Counted from the first letter of the stretch, positions 44,203-54,195 are shown. The stretch is 64,000 nucleotides of DNA from Rothia aerolata (GCF_014635585.1 NZ_BMDC01000002.1:124001-188000); one strand, 5' to 3'. Numbers and translations: made by a program. Notes: a model not told the origin generated them from the letters alone.

Positions 44203-45151
44203 ATCTAACTCGCCCTATCAGGCAGCGGTGATTATTCCTACCCGGGGAGGGGCAGCGAAACTGCACTATCCTCTGGACGCCCTTGAGCAGCAGACCGAAA
44301 AAGATTTTCAGGTGATTGTGGTCTGCGATGGCGACATCGACGGTAGCGAAGAGGTGGTAGACAGCTACCGGAAACGCGGCATTCTCAACATTGAGGCAAT
44401 TGTCTTCCCTGAAAATAGGGGAAGGGTGGCAGCATTGAATGCGGGGCACCGAGCCGCCCACGCGCACGTCCTCATTCGCTGCGACGACGACCTTGAACCC
44501 GCTGCTGACTTTGTCGAACAGCACGTCAGGCTCCACCGCGGGCCGGAGGAAGTAGGCGTGGTGGGGCTGGTTCGTAATATTTTCCCGGAAAACGCTTATT
44601 CCCGCGCCTACGGTTACTTCAGGGACAGCAAATTTCGTGAAGAAGCCTATGCATCTCGGGAAGAGAAACGCTGGCACTTTTGGAACGCCAATGTCTCGCT
44701 GACTCGTAGCATGTACGAGAAAATCGGTGGTTACGACGAGCGTTATCGTCTCTACGGCTGGGAAGACGTTGATATGGGTTATATGCTGTACCGGGCCGGG
44801 GTCAGCATTATTCTGGCTCCTGAGCTTGAGACCGATCACCACATTGCCGCAACCACCTCTGCAAGCAGGGCAACCCGGGCACTCTACTCCGGTGCTGCCC
44901 GGGCGACCTTCGTGGAAAAGCACGGTTCCCATGTGCTGGCAGAGACGAAGCCGAACGGTATCTGGGGATTTTTAGTGCGAAGTAACTCCCGGGTAACTAA
45001 TGAAAAAACTATTCACTTAGCAGGTAAACTAATAGACAGTGTCGCAGACCGACTACCTAAAAATATCGCAGAAAAACTTATAGCGCTCTTAGTAGAGTCT
45101 GCCGGATACGCCGGAATTAAATACCCCCACAGGGCTCAGAAAGTATTTTAG
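44192..45151 (+). CDS. GT2-family glycosyltransferase
   Basis: ATG 44192 overlaps the previous gene by 11 bp; an in-frame TTG lies 6 bases upstream. The 319-aa GT-A protein has AAVIIPTRGGAAKLHYPLDA, VIVVCDGDIDGSEEVVDSY, GRVAALNAGHRAAHAHVLIRC then DDDLEPAADF with the metal-binding DxD, and the acceptor block YRLYGWEDVDMGYMLYRAG. It should be cytoplasmic. The last 150 bp are AT-rich. It is followed 6 bp later by a GT4 gene. Confidence 0.88.
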   Translation: MKAESNSPYQAAVIIPTRGGAAKLHYPLDALEQQTEKDFQVIVVCDGDIDGSEEVVDSYRKRGILNIEAIVFPENRGRVAALNAGHRAAHAHVLIRCDDDLEPAADFVEQHVRLHRGPEEVGVVGLVRNIFPENAYSRAYGYFRDSKFREEAYASREEKRWHFWNANVSLTRSMYEKIGGYDERYRLYGWEDVDMGYMLYRAGVSIILAPELETDHHIAATTSASRATRALYSGAARATFVEKHGSHVLAETKPNGIWGFLVRSNSRVTNEKTIHLAGKLIDSVADRLPKNIAEKLIALLVESAGYAGIKYPHRAQKVF

Positions 45152-45157
45152 AATTCT

Positions 45158-46303
45158 ATGCCACAGCTGTTTACCCACCTCAGGCAGCTTTTCCCCCGTC
45201 CAGCTGCCCGGGAAGAAATCGCCATAGCCCACGACTACCTCACCCAAAAAGGTGGGGCAGAACGTGTTGTACTGGCCATGCACCGGGCATTTCCCGAGGC
45301 CAAGATTTACACCACCCTCTACGAACCTGAGGCGACCTTTCCCGAATTTGCCGATGCTGAGATTGTGGTATCGCCCCTGAACCGTATTGGGTTCTTCCGT
45401 AGAAATCACCGATATGCCCTGCCGGTGTTACCCCTGGTTTCGTCTGCTCTGAAGGTGCCCGCGCGTAAAACCCTGGTTTCTTCGACAGGCTGGGCCCACG
45501 GATTCAACTTCGCCGGTAAATCTTTTATTTACTGCCATTCTCCCGCCCGCTGGGTTTATCTGGCAGACCAGTACCTGGGAAAAAATGAGTCTTCGGCGAT
45601 GGGCTATGCGCTGAAGATCTTACTGCCCCTGCTGAAACTCTGGGATCAAAAGGTGGCGCGGCGAGCCGGTACCTACGTCGCTAATTCCACCACCATTCAG
45701 CAACGCATTAAAGATGTCTACGGTAGGGATGTTGATATTATCTTCCCGCCCTTCTCTTTGCAGGTGGACGCCGCCGAAGCGCCGGTGGAGGGGCTAGAGG
45801 ATTTTTTGGACGACGGCGACTACTTTCTGTTGGTGTCCCGTTTGATGCCCTATAAGAACATCGACCGGGTAGTTGAAGCCTTTAACCTCATGGGCAAAAA
45901 GCTTCTTGTCATTGGGGCTGGCCCCATGGAAGAGGAACTGAAGAACATGGCCGGGCCCAGCGTAGAGTTTGTTGCCAACATTGCCGATGAGCAACTTCGC
46001 TTCGCCTATGCCCACTGCAAGGCCCTGTTAGCGGTCTCCTATGAAGATTTCGGGTTGACGCCGCTGGAGGCGGGAGCCTATGGTAAGCCCACCATTGCGC
46101 TGAAGGCTGGTGGCTACCTCGATACGATCCGCGAAAGTATTAACGGTGTCTTTATCGAAAAGCCCACTGTTGAAAACATTTGCTCTGCTGTTGAGCGGTT
46201 CGACCCGGAGGCTTTTGATGCAGGTAAAATCCAGGACTACGTGCAGAGCTTTTCCGAAGAGCGGTTTATTCAAAAATTAAGAGAAAGAATCAGCTCACTC
46301 TGA
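45158..46303 (+). CDS. GT4-family glycosyltransferase (WbaZ-like mannosyltransferase type)
   Basis: The 381-aa protein opens after a short variable N-terminus with IAIAHDYLTQKGGAERVVLA, the typical start of WbaZ/WcaC-type mannosyl or galactosyl transferases. YCHSPARWVYLADQYL, FLLVSRLMPYKNIDRVVEAF, KLLVIGAGPMEEEL and LLAVSYEDFGLTPLEAGAYG follow. The GT4 EX7E acid pair is present in EDFGLTPLE. It is the last gene of the plus-strand locus; a PqqD gene converges on it with 3 bp between the stops. Confidence 0.87.
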   Translation: MPQLFTHLRQLFPRPAAREEIAIAHDYLTQKGGAERVVLAMHRAFPEAKIYTTLYEPEATFPEFADAEIVVSPLNRIGFFRRNHRYALPVLPLVSSALKVPARKTLVSSTGWAHGFNFAGKSFIYCHSPARWVYLADQYLGKNESSAMGYALKILLPLLKLWDQKVARRAGTYVANSTTIQQRIKDVYGRDVDIIFPPFSLQVDAAEAPVEGLEDFLDDGDYFLLVSRLMPYKNIDRVVEAFNLMGKKLLVIGAGPMEEELKNMAGPSVEFVANIADEQLRFAYAHCKALLAVSYEDFGLTPLEAGAYGKPTIALKAGGYLDTIRESINGVFIEKPTVENICSAVERFDPEAFDAGKIQDYVQSFSEERFIQKLRERISSL

Positions 46304-46306
46304 GTT

Positions 46307-46636
46307 TTACCGACCGATAATAAGTTTTTGGTGGAGAAGGCTGGCGATAAAATCCAGCACCCCCTGACGCACGGTGTCTTCAGATTCTTGAAAAACTGAG
46401 GCAACCTCGGCAACTACCTGCTCTGCCGTGGCAGGTTGGGCTAGAATCTCCCAGATCAGTCCGCCGGCGGCGTCCAGCCTGAGAATCTCTGAGGTTTCCA
46501 GCAGGCACACGAAGATAGTGGAGGAGTCTGCATTGGCACCCACCATCTCAGACTCGTAGACGTAGGCGGTTGAAGGGGCGTGGCTGTATCGGGTAGCGTC
46601 TGCCGTAGCGGCATCGTCCTTAAAGGTACTTTCCAT
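46307..46636 (-). CDS. PqqD-family peptide-binding protein
   Basis: PqqD-like proteins are small winged-helix chaperones that bind a precursor peptide in RiPP pathways or, in polysaccharide loci, act with HprK and other partners. From ATG 46636 the product has 109 aa: ILRLDAAGGLIWEILAQPATAEQVVAEVA and VLDFIASLLHQKLIIGR match the fold. The frame is open further to 46684 but that part overlaps the nucleotidyltransferase gene; AGGAGGAAGG is the ribosome site. It lies 4 bp after that gene. No precursor peptide or radical SAM gene is nearby. Confidence 0.8.
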   Translation of the reverse strand: MESTFKDDAATADATRYSHAPSTAYVYESEMVGANADSSTIFVCLLETSEILRLDAAGGLIWEILAQPATAEQVVAEVASVFQESEDTVRQGVLDFIASLLHQKLIIGR

Positions 46637-46640
46637 CGCT

Positions 46641-47504
46641 CTAGCCCTTCCTCCTACTCTTTCTCTGGGCACGCAGGAGCGCAAAGCGACCGAAGAAGAG
46701 CTCCCGTCGCTCGTCAGCGCTGGGCTCGTGGCCCAGCTTCATGGCCAAGTGATCTTCATTGACCGAGATAATCTGATGCAGTATTCGTAGTTTCTCAGAT
46801 AACTTTTCCTCCAGCGACAGCCGGGCTTTCCACTGCACGTAAGAGGGCATTCGGGTAGAGACTGATTTCCAGAGTAGGTAGTGGGGGTGGTTCGCATGGT
46901 GCTCTATGTTGCCCAGGGCGGTATCGAAGGCGACCATACAGTCTAGCTCTTCTGCTCTCTGCCGCATCTGCTGCCAGTCTGCGGGCTTGAGCGAGCGCTG
47001 AAGGTGCTCAACATCGGGGTGTTTCGGGGCGAAAGACCGGGCGCCATGCACCACCACAATCACCCGGGCGTCCACCACGGAGGGAACGTCGCAGGGAAAA
47101 TGGGCGATATCTTTGGTGCGCCGGGTGCTCCAGAGCTTATCGAAGGCAAGAGCCCTATCAAAGTATCCGATTCCCGGAAAATATCGGTGCACATCAGCTA
47201 GTCCCCAGGAGGGGTGGTAGAGGGTGGCTGCGTGCTCAAAGATAGATCCGGTTTCAAAATGGGTGAGAATCCGCCAGCCGTCTGCTTGCAGCAGGTACAT
47301 GAGTCGGGCAACGTGGGCGGGGCGAACCAGAATATCTACGTCGGAGCTTTTTCGTTTTTCTCTGTAGGTGTCTGTTCCAAAGGCGTAGCCCTTGATATGC
47401 AGAAGATCGATTGAATTTTTGTTGGCTAGGTTCTGGAAGTAGGCATGGGAGAGCCTGATGCGGGCTTCCAGCGGAGTATCGGGCTGGCCTAGGGCGTTGG
47501 TCAT
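46641..47504 (-). CDS. NTP_transf_5-type nucleotidyltransferase family protein
   Basis: ATG 47504 has GAGGGGAAACC just upstream; an ATG 30 bases further upstream has no ribosome site. The 287-aa product shows LLHIKGYAFGTDTYR followed by KSSDVDILVRP, the GxDxD-like metal pair of minimal nucleotidyltransferases, then WGLADVHRYFPGIGYF. This uncharacterised family often lies with PqqD and asparagine-synthase-like genes in peptide and exopolysaccharide clusters. Here its only companion is PqqD, followed by the Wzz-kinase gene 88 bp upstream in the same direction. The role is unknown. Confidence 0.7.
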   Translation of the reverse strand: MTNALGQPDTPLEARIRLSHAYFQNLANKNSIDLLHIKGYAFGTDTYREKRKSSDVDILVRPAHVARLMYLLQADGWRILTHFETGSIFEHAATLYHPSWGLADVHRYFPGIGYFDRALAFDKLWSTRRTKDIAHFPCDVPSVVDARVIVVVHGARSFAPKHPDVEHLQRSLKPADWQQMRQRAEELDCMVAFDTALGNIEHHANHPHYLLWKSVSTRMPSYVQWKARLSLEEKLSEKLRILHQIISVNEDHLAMKLGHEPSADERRELFFGRFALLRAQRKSRRKG

Positions 47505-47542
47505 GGTTTCCCCTCTTACCAAAACTCTTTTCATACAAGAAT

Positions 47543-47570
47543 AGTGCGGAGCTTTTTGCAGCTCCGCACT
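47543..47570 (-). terminator. Hairpin after the Wzz-kinase gene
   Basis: AGTGCGGAGC (47543-47552) pairs perfectly with GCTCCGCACT (47561-47570), loop of 8, in the gap after the stop at 47592. On the minus strand it is followed by ATTCTTG. It may separate the kinase gene from the nucleotidyltransferase gene. Confidence 0.6.
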
Positions 47571-47591
47571 ATTGGCCTAAAACTTAAAAGG

Positions 47592-49013
47592 TTACTTTTT
47601 CAAAGAGCGTTTGCTGCCCTTTTTCTTTTTACCGTGTTTGGTTTTATCTGCTCCGTAGTAACTTGCGTAGTAGCCGCCGTAGGAGCCGGCGTAGCCGAAT
47701 CCGTAGTAGCCGCTACCCAGTCCCTTGAGCGGGGTTCGGTTGATTACGGTACCGATTTGGTGGGCGCCGACCTTCTTCAGCATGTTGGCTGCTTCTGCCA
47801 GGTGCTCCTTGCGGGTCTTGCCCACCGAGGTCACCAGCACCACGCCGTCTACCGCGGTAGAGAGCAGGGCCGCATCGGTGACCGGCAACAGCGGCGGAAC
47901 GTCCAAAATTACCATGAACTCTTCGGAGAGTTCCTTGATGAGCTGACGCATTTTATCTGAGCCGAGCAACTCTGAGGGGTTAGGAGGAATCCGGCCAGCG
48001 GGCAGGATGAAGAGCTGGGTATCCTCGTATTGGCGTACGGCTTCTGAGAGTTCTACCTGCCCGGCGAGAACCTGGGTGAGGCCGATCTTGGAGTCGATAC
48101 CGAACTTTTTGGCGATGGTAGGACGACGCAGGTCGGCATCGATCACGATAGTGTGGGTTCCTGCCTCTGCCAGTGCGCGGGCGATGGCGGTGGAGACGGT
48201 GGACTTACCTTCACCGGGTTCGGAGGAGGTAACGATAATCGACTTGGGCGGGTTATCGACGTTGACGAAACGCAGGTTGGTGCGAATCTGACGAATTGCC
48301 TCCTGCGAAACGTGGTCGTCTGAGCTGGTCAGAAGGTTCACTTCATCGAGCTTTTCTGACTCGGGCAGGGTGCCCAAGATTCCGGCGGAGGTGGCATTCG
48401 TGACGTCGTCGCGGGTACGCACCTTCACGTCGAGCTGGCGGCGCAGGAAGATGATCGCGAAGATGACGATCAAACCCGCCAGTGCGCCCAGGAGAGTGTT
48501 CTTCTTATAGTTGGGGCTGGAGGGGCTACCGGGCAGACCGGCGTCATCGAGCGGAACCACCCGAACGGTTGAGGAACCTTCGAGGTCATTGACCACCTTG
48601 GCGGTGGCCTCCAGAGACGAATTGGCTAGCGCCTGGGCTTTTTCAGGGGTGTTAGCCGAAGCATTGACCCGGATGAGGGCGGAGTTATCTTCCAGGGAGG
48701 CGGTGAGGCTACCCTGCACCTCACCGCGGGACATACCCAAATCGGGGTTGGTAGCAATAATCTCGTCTGCAACGGGGCCGGAACCTACCAGAGCCAGGTA
48801 GTTGGCGGCCTTGTCTTTAGCGGCAGAGCTACCGGAAATGACGTCGCCAATACCGGTTGAATCGCCAACGGTCACGTAACCGGTGGCTGAGGAAGTATAA
48901 ATTTTCGGTTGCAGGAGGGAATAGCCAAAACCCAACAATGCACCGATAATGACACCAATTACGAGTAATTTAGCATTTACTCGGATTAGGCGTACAAAAT
49001 CAAGGATTGTCAT
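47592..49013 (-). CDS. Polysaccharide co-polymerase with BY-kinase domain (Wzz-CpsD fusion)
   Basis: This 473-aa protein joins a chain-length (Wzz) domain with two membrane helices (about 16-34 and 172-190) to a bacterial tyrosine kinase. The kinase has Walker A SSEPGEGKST (263-272), Walker A' VIDADLRRP (290-298) and Walker B VILDVPP (368-374). The C-terminus has an autophosphorylation cluster with eight tyrosines between 436 and 453, then a Lys-rich tail. BY-kinases control polymer length together with a phosphatase such as the one at 28675-29265. A promoter with AT-rich DNA is upstream; rfbA precedes it by 156 bp. Confidence 0.93.
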   Translation of the reverse strand: MTILDFVRLIRVNAKLLVIGVIIGALLGFGYSLLQPKIYTSSATGYVTVGDSTGIGDVISGSSAAKDKAANYLALVGSGPVADEIIATNPDLGMSRGEVQGSLTASLEDNSALIRVNASANTPEKAQALANSSLEATAKVVNDLEGSSTVRVVPLDDAGLPGSPSSPNYKKNTLLGALAGLIVIFAIIFLRRQLDVKVRTRDDVTNATSAGILGTLPESEKLDEVNLLTSSDDHVSQEAIRQIRTNLRFVNVDNPPKSIIVTSSEPGEGKSTVSTAIARALAEAGTHTIVIDADLRRPTIAKKFGIDSKIGLTQVLAGQVELSEAVRQYEDTQLFILPAGRIPPNPSELLGSDKMRQLIKELSEEFMVILDVPPLLPVTDAALLSTAVDGVVLVTSVGKTRKEHLAEAANMLKKVGAHQIGTVINRTPLKGLGSGYYGFGYAGSYGGYYASYYGADKTKHGKKKKGSKRSLKK

Positions 49014-49169
49014 AAATCAATAGCCTCAGGTGTAGCAAATGTATAAATAATTGCGAACTAAATTTTTCAAAATTTTATCATCGGTAGCGGGCCGCCCAGC
49101 GGGGGACACCGCTTTCTTGGCGAAAAGCTCAGAGAGACAGCCTGAGAGCGCTGGCTGCCCCCTTGCCCT

Positions 49170-50030
49170 CTACTTCAGTAGGCCAAGCAGGTACTTCCCG
49201 TAGCCGCTCTTTTCGAGGGACTGGGCCAGCGTGGCCAGCTGTTCATCGCTGATATAGCCCATCCGCCAGGCAATTTCTTCGGGGCAGCCGATGGAGAGAC
49301 CTTGCCGTGCCTGAACCGTGCGAATAAAACTGGTGGCATCTGCCAGTGAGTCGAAGGTTCCGGTATCGAGCCAGGCGGTACCCCGGGGTAGCACCTCAAC
49401 CCGAAGCTTGCCCTGATCCAGATACATTCTGTTGACGTCGGTAATTTCGAGCTCACCCCGCGGTGAGGGTTTAATTGCCTTGGCATACTCCACCACCTGA
49501 TTGTCGTAGAAGTAGAGGCCGGGAATAGCAAAGTCGCTCTTGGGCTCTGTGGGCTTCTCTTCGATGGAGAGGGCGGTGAAATTTTCGTCAAACTCCACTA
49601 CACCGTAGGCGCGCGGATCAGCCACCCGGTACCCAAACACCGCGGCGCCGTCCACATCGTTGTACTTGCGCAACTGCGTGCCCAAACCGGGGCCGTAGAA
49701 AATGTTATCGCCCAGAATTAGGGCAACCGAGTCACTACCAATATGGTCTTCCCCCAGAAGAAAAGCCTGGGCCAGGCCATCGGGGGAGGGCTGAACCTTA
49801 TAAGAGAAGCTAACACCAAAGCGCGAACCGTCACCGAGTAGTCTTTGAAACTGCTCCTGATCTTCCGGGGTAGTAATCACCAAAATATCTCGGATACCCG
49901 CCAGCATGAGCGTGGAGAGCGGATAATAAATCATGGGCTTGTCGTAGACAGGGGTGAGCTGTTTAGAAATACCTAGGGTGATAGGGTGCAAGCGAGAACC
50001 GGTTCCACCGGCAAGAATAATTCCCTTCAT
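49170..50030 (-). CDS. rfbA: Glucose-1-phosphate thymidylyltransferase
   Basis: RfbA (RmlA) starts dTDP-rhamnose synthesis from glucose 1-phosphate and dTTP. The 286-aa sequence begins [18 protein letters not shown] and has [12 protein letters not shown] and [15 protein letters not shown], then [17 protein letters not shown]. It is divergent from rfbB across 74 bp. The dTDP-rhamnose path is completed by rfbB and the rfbC-rfbD fusion next door. A CAGCC/GGCTG partial hairpin lies after its stop. Confidence 0.95.
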   Translation of the reverse strand: MKGIILAGGTGSRLHPITLGISKQLTPVYDKPMIYYPLSTLMLAGIRDILVITTPEDQEQFQRLLGDGSRFGVSFSYKVQPSPDGLAQAFLLGEDHIGSDSVALILGDNIFYGPGLGTQLRKYNDVDGAAVFGYRVADPRAYGVVEFDENFTALSIEEKPTEPKSDFAIPGLYFYDNQVVEYAKAIKPSPRGELEITDVNRMYLDQGKLRVEVLPRGTAWLDTGTFDSLADATSFIRTVQARQGLSIGCPEEIAWRMGYISDEQLATLAQSLEKSGYGKYLLGLLK

Positions 50031-50074
50031 AAAGATAATTGTGTCACGTAAATCGCCCGGCTCATTTGAACTAA

Positions 50075-51112
<1,038 letters not shown>

Positions 51113-52531
51113 GTGGCAAAAGAACTCACCGTCCGCACCACCGATATTCCCGGCCTGCTGATTATTGACCTGCCGGTGCACGGCGATAACCGCGGCTGGT
51201 TCAAGGAGAACTGGCAGCGCGAGAAGATGGTTGCCGCAGGTCTGCCCGATTTTGGGCCGGTGCAAAACAATATTTCTTTCAACGCCACCACAGGTACCAC
51301 CCGCGGAATCCACGCTGAACCCTGGGATAAGTTTGTCTCGGTAGCTACCGGCAGGATTTTTGGGGCCTGGGTAGACCTGCGGGCCGGCGAATCTTTCGGT
51401 AAGACCGTGACCGTAGAACTAGACCCCTCCTCGGCGGTGTTCGTACCCCGGGGCGTGGGAAACTCCTTCCAGACCCTCGAAGACAACACCGCCTACACCT
51501 ACCTGGTCAACGACCACTGGTCGGCAGAAGCCCAAGGCTCCTATTCCTTCCTCAACCTGGTAGACGAAACCGTGGCTATCGACTGGCCTATTCCCCTGGA
51601 CCAAGCTGAGCTCTCTGAAAAAGACAAAAACCACCCCCGACTGGCAGAGGTAACCCCGGTCAAGCAAGCACCCCTGCTAGTGGTCGGCGCTGGAGGCCAG
51701 CTGGGTCGCGAACTGGCGCGGCAACTGACCGAGTCAGAAACGCCCTTTGAGGCCGTTACCCGCGCAGAGCTTGACCTGTCTCGCCCGGATACCTGGCAAA
51801 ATCGCTTCCGCTGGCGCTCTTACTCCGCCATCATCAACGCCGCTGCCTATACCGCGGTGGATCAGGCAGAGACCCCTGCCGGGCGCACAGACGCCTGGGC
51901 CGCTAACGCCACAGGCGTAGCGGCGCTGGCGCGGGTTGCAGACGAAGCCTGCATTCCGCTGGTACAGGTCTCCACCGACTACGTTTTCGACGGCTGCAAG
52001 CCCGTGGGCCAGTTCTACACCGAGGACGACGCCCTTGCCCCGCTGGGTGCCTACGGCCAGTCCAAGGCCGCCGGTGAGATGGCTGCCCGCTCGGTAGCCC
52101 GCCACTATATTGTGCGAACCTCTTGGGTGATCGGTGACGGCAAAAATTTTGTCGAGACCATGCGCTCGCTGGCCGCTCGCGGTGTTGACCCCTCTGTGGT
52201 GGCTGACCAGCACGGGCGCCCGACCTTTACCGAAGATTTGGCGGCGGGTATTCTGCACCTGCTTTTGAACGGGGCGGAATTTGGCACCTATCACCTCACC
52301 AACACCGGCGAGGTGATTACCTGGGCAGATCTGGCCAAGGCTGTTTTTGAGGTTGAAGGCCATTCGGCTAGCAGTGTCACTGAAACCACCACCGATAACT
52401 ACTTTGCCTCAGTTGAGACTTTTGCACCCCGCCCCACTAACTCGGCCCTGGATCTTTCCAAACTTCTTGAGACAGGGTTTACTCCGCGGGACCACCGACG
52501 GGCCCTCAAAGACTATCTCTCCGGGCAGTAG
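51113..52531 (+). CDS. RmlC-RmlD fusion: dTDP-4-dehydrorhamnose 3,5-epimerase / reductase
   Basis: This 472-aa protein joins two steps of dTDP-rhamnose synthesis. Residues about 1-185 form the RmlC cupin, with TTRGIHAEPWDKFVSVATG containing the conserved His, and VFVPRGVGNSFQTLED. Residues about 190-472 form the RmlD reductase: LLVVGAGGQLGRELARQL as NADPH loop, VSTDYVFDGCKPV and YGQSKAAGE with the YxxxK. GTG 51113 is directly after the rfbB stop. Fusions like this occur in actinobacterial rml loci. Both active sites look intact. Confidence 0.92.
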   Translation: MAKELTVRTTDIPGLLIIDLPVHGDNRGWFKENWQREKMVAAGLPDFGPVQNNISFNATTGTTRGIHAEPWDKFVSVATGRIFGAWVDLRAGESFGKTVTVELDPSSAVFVPRGVGNSFQTLEDNTAYTYLVNDHWSAEAQGSYSFLNLVDETVAIDWPIPLDQAELSEKDKNHPRLAEVTPVKQAPLLVVGAGGQLGRELARQLTESETPFEAVTRAELDLSRPDTWQNRFRWRSYSAIINAAAYTAVDQAETPAGRTDAWAANATGVAALARVADEACIPLVQVSTDYVFDGCKPVGQFYTEDDALAPLGAYGQSKAAGEMAARSVARHYIVRTSWVIGDGKNFVETMRSLAARGVDPSVVADQHGRPTFTEDLAAGILHLLLNGAEFGTYHLTNTGEVITWADLAKAVFEVEGHSASSVTETTTDNYFASVETFAPRPTNSALDLSKLLETGFTPRDHRRALKDYLSGQ

Positions 52532-52560
52532 AAGCCGCAGCGTCGTCGTCCTCACACCAC

Positions 52561-52590
52561 TTGCACAAGCAAAGCAACCTCGTGCATACT
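52561..52590 (+). promoter_or_regulatory. Possible promoter of rplY
   Basis: TTGCAC (52561-52566) and CATACT (52585-52590) are 18 bp apart, leaving a leader of about 150 nt before the rplY ATG at 52749. Confidence 0.4.
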
Positions 52591-52740
52591 TAAGAAGTTG
52601 TCTACCGGCAACAAGCCAAGGCGGTGGAATACGCCCGAGTCATCGGGGGTAGGTCCGTAACCGACGGTGGCCCACTGGAAAACTATTTTCTGGCGTCACT
52701 TTTAAACTTGGCGCAATAGCAATCCAGAGAAGAAAAAGGA
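52591..52740 (+). other. rplY leader with three short hairpins
   Basis: The 217-bp gap before rplY contains three closely spaced stems: GGCG 52620-52623 with CGCC 52632-52635, CCCGA 52634-52638 with TCGGG 52643-52647, and CCGT 52655-52658 with ACGG 52664-52667. The first two share bases and may compete. This may be a regulatory leader of a ribosomal protein gene; no known RNA class is recognised. Confidence 0.35.
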
Positions 52741-52748
52741 GTATCTCC

Positions 52749-53459
52749 ATGTCAGATACCATCAAGATCTCCGCAACCCGCCGCGAAGGCTTCGGCAAGG
52801 GTTACGCACGCCGCATCCGCATGGCAGGCGACATCCCCGCAGTTATCTACGGTCACGGCACCGAGCCCCAGCACGTAGTTCTGCCCGGCCACGCAACCAC
52901 CCTGGCAGCCCGCGTTCCCAACGCTATTCTCGACCTGGACATCGAGGGCGAGTCCGTACTCGTTATGATCAAGGACATCCAGCGCCACTCCATCCGCCCC
53001 GAACTGCAGCACATGGACCTGCTGATCGTTAAGCGTGGCGAGCGCGTTGAGATCGAAATCCCCGTTGTGGTTGAGGGCGAAGTTGCTCAGGGCGCAGTTG
53101 CTAACCAGGAAGAGACCGTTCTTCTGGTTGAGGCAGACGCTCTGAAGTCCCCCGACTCCATCACCGTAAACATCGAAGGCCGCGGTGTAGGCGAGCACAT
53201 TACCGCTGGCGACATCGAGCTGCCCTCCGGCGTAACCCTGGTTGCAGACGAAGAGCTGCTGGTTGTCAACATCTCCGAGCCCGAGGAACTCGACGTTCCC
53301 GAGCCCGGTGAAGAAGGCGAAACCGACGCTGAGGGTAACCCCGTTGAGCTGGATGAAGACGGCAACCCCGTTCAGCCCGCTGACGGCGACATCGTTGAGG
53401 CTTCCGAAGAGTCTGACCAGGCTGGCGAAGCTCACGACTCAGACAACGACAAGAACTAA
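52749..53459 (+). CDS. rplY: 50S ribosomal protein L25 / general stress protein Ctc
   Basis: L25/Ctc binds 5S rRNA. The 236-aa form is the long TL5/Ctc type with N-terminal L25 (SATRREGFGKGYARRIRMAG, IPAVIYGHGT, HMDLLIVKRG) and a C-terminal beta domain, plus an acidic Glu/Asp tail of about 50 residues. ATG 52749 is preceded by AAAAGGAG. In other bacteria Ctc is stress-induced. A very strong hairpin follows. Confidence 0.95.
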   Translation: MSDTIKISATRREGFGKGYARRIRMAGDIPAVIYGHGTEPQHVVLPGHATTLAARVPNAILDLDIEGESVLVMIKDIQRHSIRPELQHMDLLIVKRGERVEIEIPVVVEGEVAQGAVANQEETVLLVEADALKSPDSITVNIEGRGVGEHITAGDIELPSGVTLVADEELLVVNISEPEELDVPEPGEEGETDAEGNPVELDEDGNPVQPADGDIVEASEESDQAGEAHDSDNDKN

Positions 53460-53473
53460 TTTAGTTCTTTGAC

Positions 53474-53517
53474 CGGTGGCCCGCACAACGCTCCAAGGAG
53501 CTGTTGGCGGGCCACCG
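53474..53517 (+). terminator. Long hairpin after rplY
   Basis: CGGTGGCCCGC (53474-53484) pairs perfectly with GCGGGCCACCG (53507-53517); an inner stem CAACGCTCC/GGAGCTGTTG extends it. CTGTTTA follows. Confidence 0.8.
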
Positions 53518-53600
53518 CTGTTTAGGGTCACTGTATATTGGTGGGCATGGCAAACATTCTTCAGCGTCTCTTCGGCGCGCGATCACAAAAGGAAACTGAC

Positions 53601-54179
53601 ATGAGCGATGCGTGGCTCATTGTGGGGCTGGGCAATCCCGGCTCCCAGTACGAGAAAACCCGCCACAACATTGGCCAGATGGTGGTGGATGAGCTGGCAC
53701 AAACTGTGGGTGGTAACTTCAAGCGTCATAAGGCCCGCGCTATGGTGCTGGAGGGGCGACTAGGAGCCGGTGGACCTAAGGTAGTTCTGGCCAAGCCGCT
53801 TTCCTATATGAACACCTCAGGTGGCCCTGTCGCCGGCCTGGCGCAGTTCTACGGTATTGCCCCTGAGAAAATTGTGGCGGTACACGATGAGCTCGACATT
53901 CCCTTTGATTCCGTTCGCCTGAAAATCGGCGGGGGAGAGGGTGGCCATAACGGTCTGCGCGATATGACCAAGGCCCTGGGCACCAAGAACTACTATCGGG
54001 TGCGCACGGGAATTGGCCGCCCGCCGGGGCAGATGCAGGTCTCTGATTTTGTGCTCAAGCCCTTCTCCTCCACCGAGACGAAGACCCTGCCTTTCTTGAT
54101 TTCGAATGCGGCCGATGCTGTTGAGATGCTTATCAAGGACGGTCTCACCGCCGCCCAGCAGAAGTTCCACTCGGCGTAG
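53601..54179 (+). CDS. pth: Peptidyl-tRNA hydrolase
   Basis: Pth frees tRNA from stalled peptidyl-tRNA. The 192-aa product from ATG 53601 has IVGLGNPGSQYEKTRHNIGQ with the catalytic His, YMNTSGGPV with the Asn, VHDELDIPF with the Asp, and KIGGGEGGHNGLRD. AAAAGGAAAC is the ribosome site; an in-frame ATG at 53547 would add 18 residues without such a site. It forms a pair with rplY, a common order, and is closed by a perfect hairpin terminator. Confidence 0.93.
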   Translation: MSDAWLIVGLGNPGSQYEKTRHNIGQMVVDELAQTVGGNFKRHKARAMVLEGRLGAGGPKVVLAKPLSYMNTSGGPVAGLAQFYGIAPEKIVAVHDELDIPFDSVRLKIGGGEGGHNGLRDMTKALGTKNYYRVRTGIGRPPGQMQVSDFVLKPFSSTETKTLPFLISNAADAVEMLIKDGLTAAQQKFHSA

Positions 54180-54195
54180 GCTATCTACGCAAAAG

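Noticed and set aside
52620-52667. A known riboswitch before rplY
   Set aside because: The hairpins do not match the conserved core of any riboswitch class I can recall, so it is only described as a structured leader.
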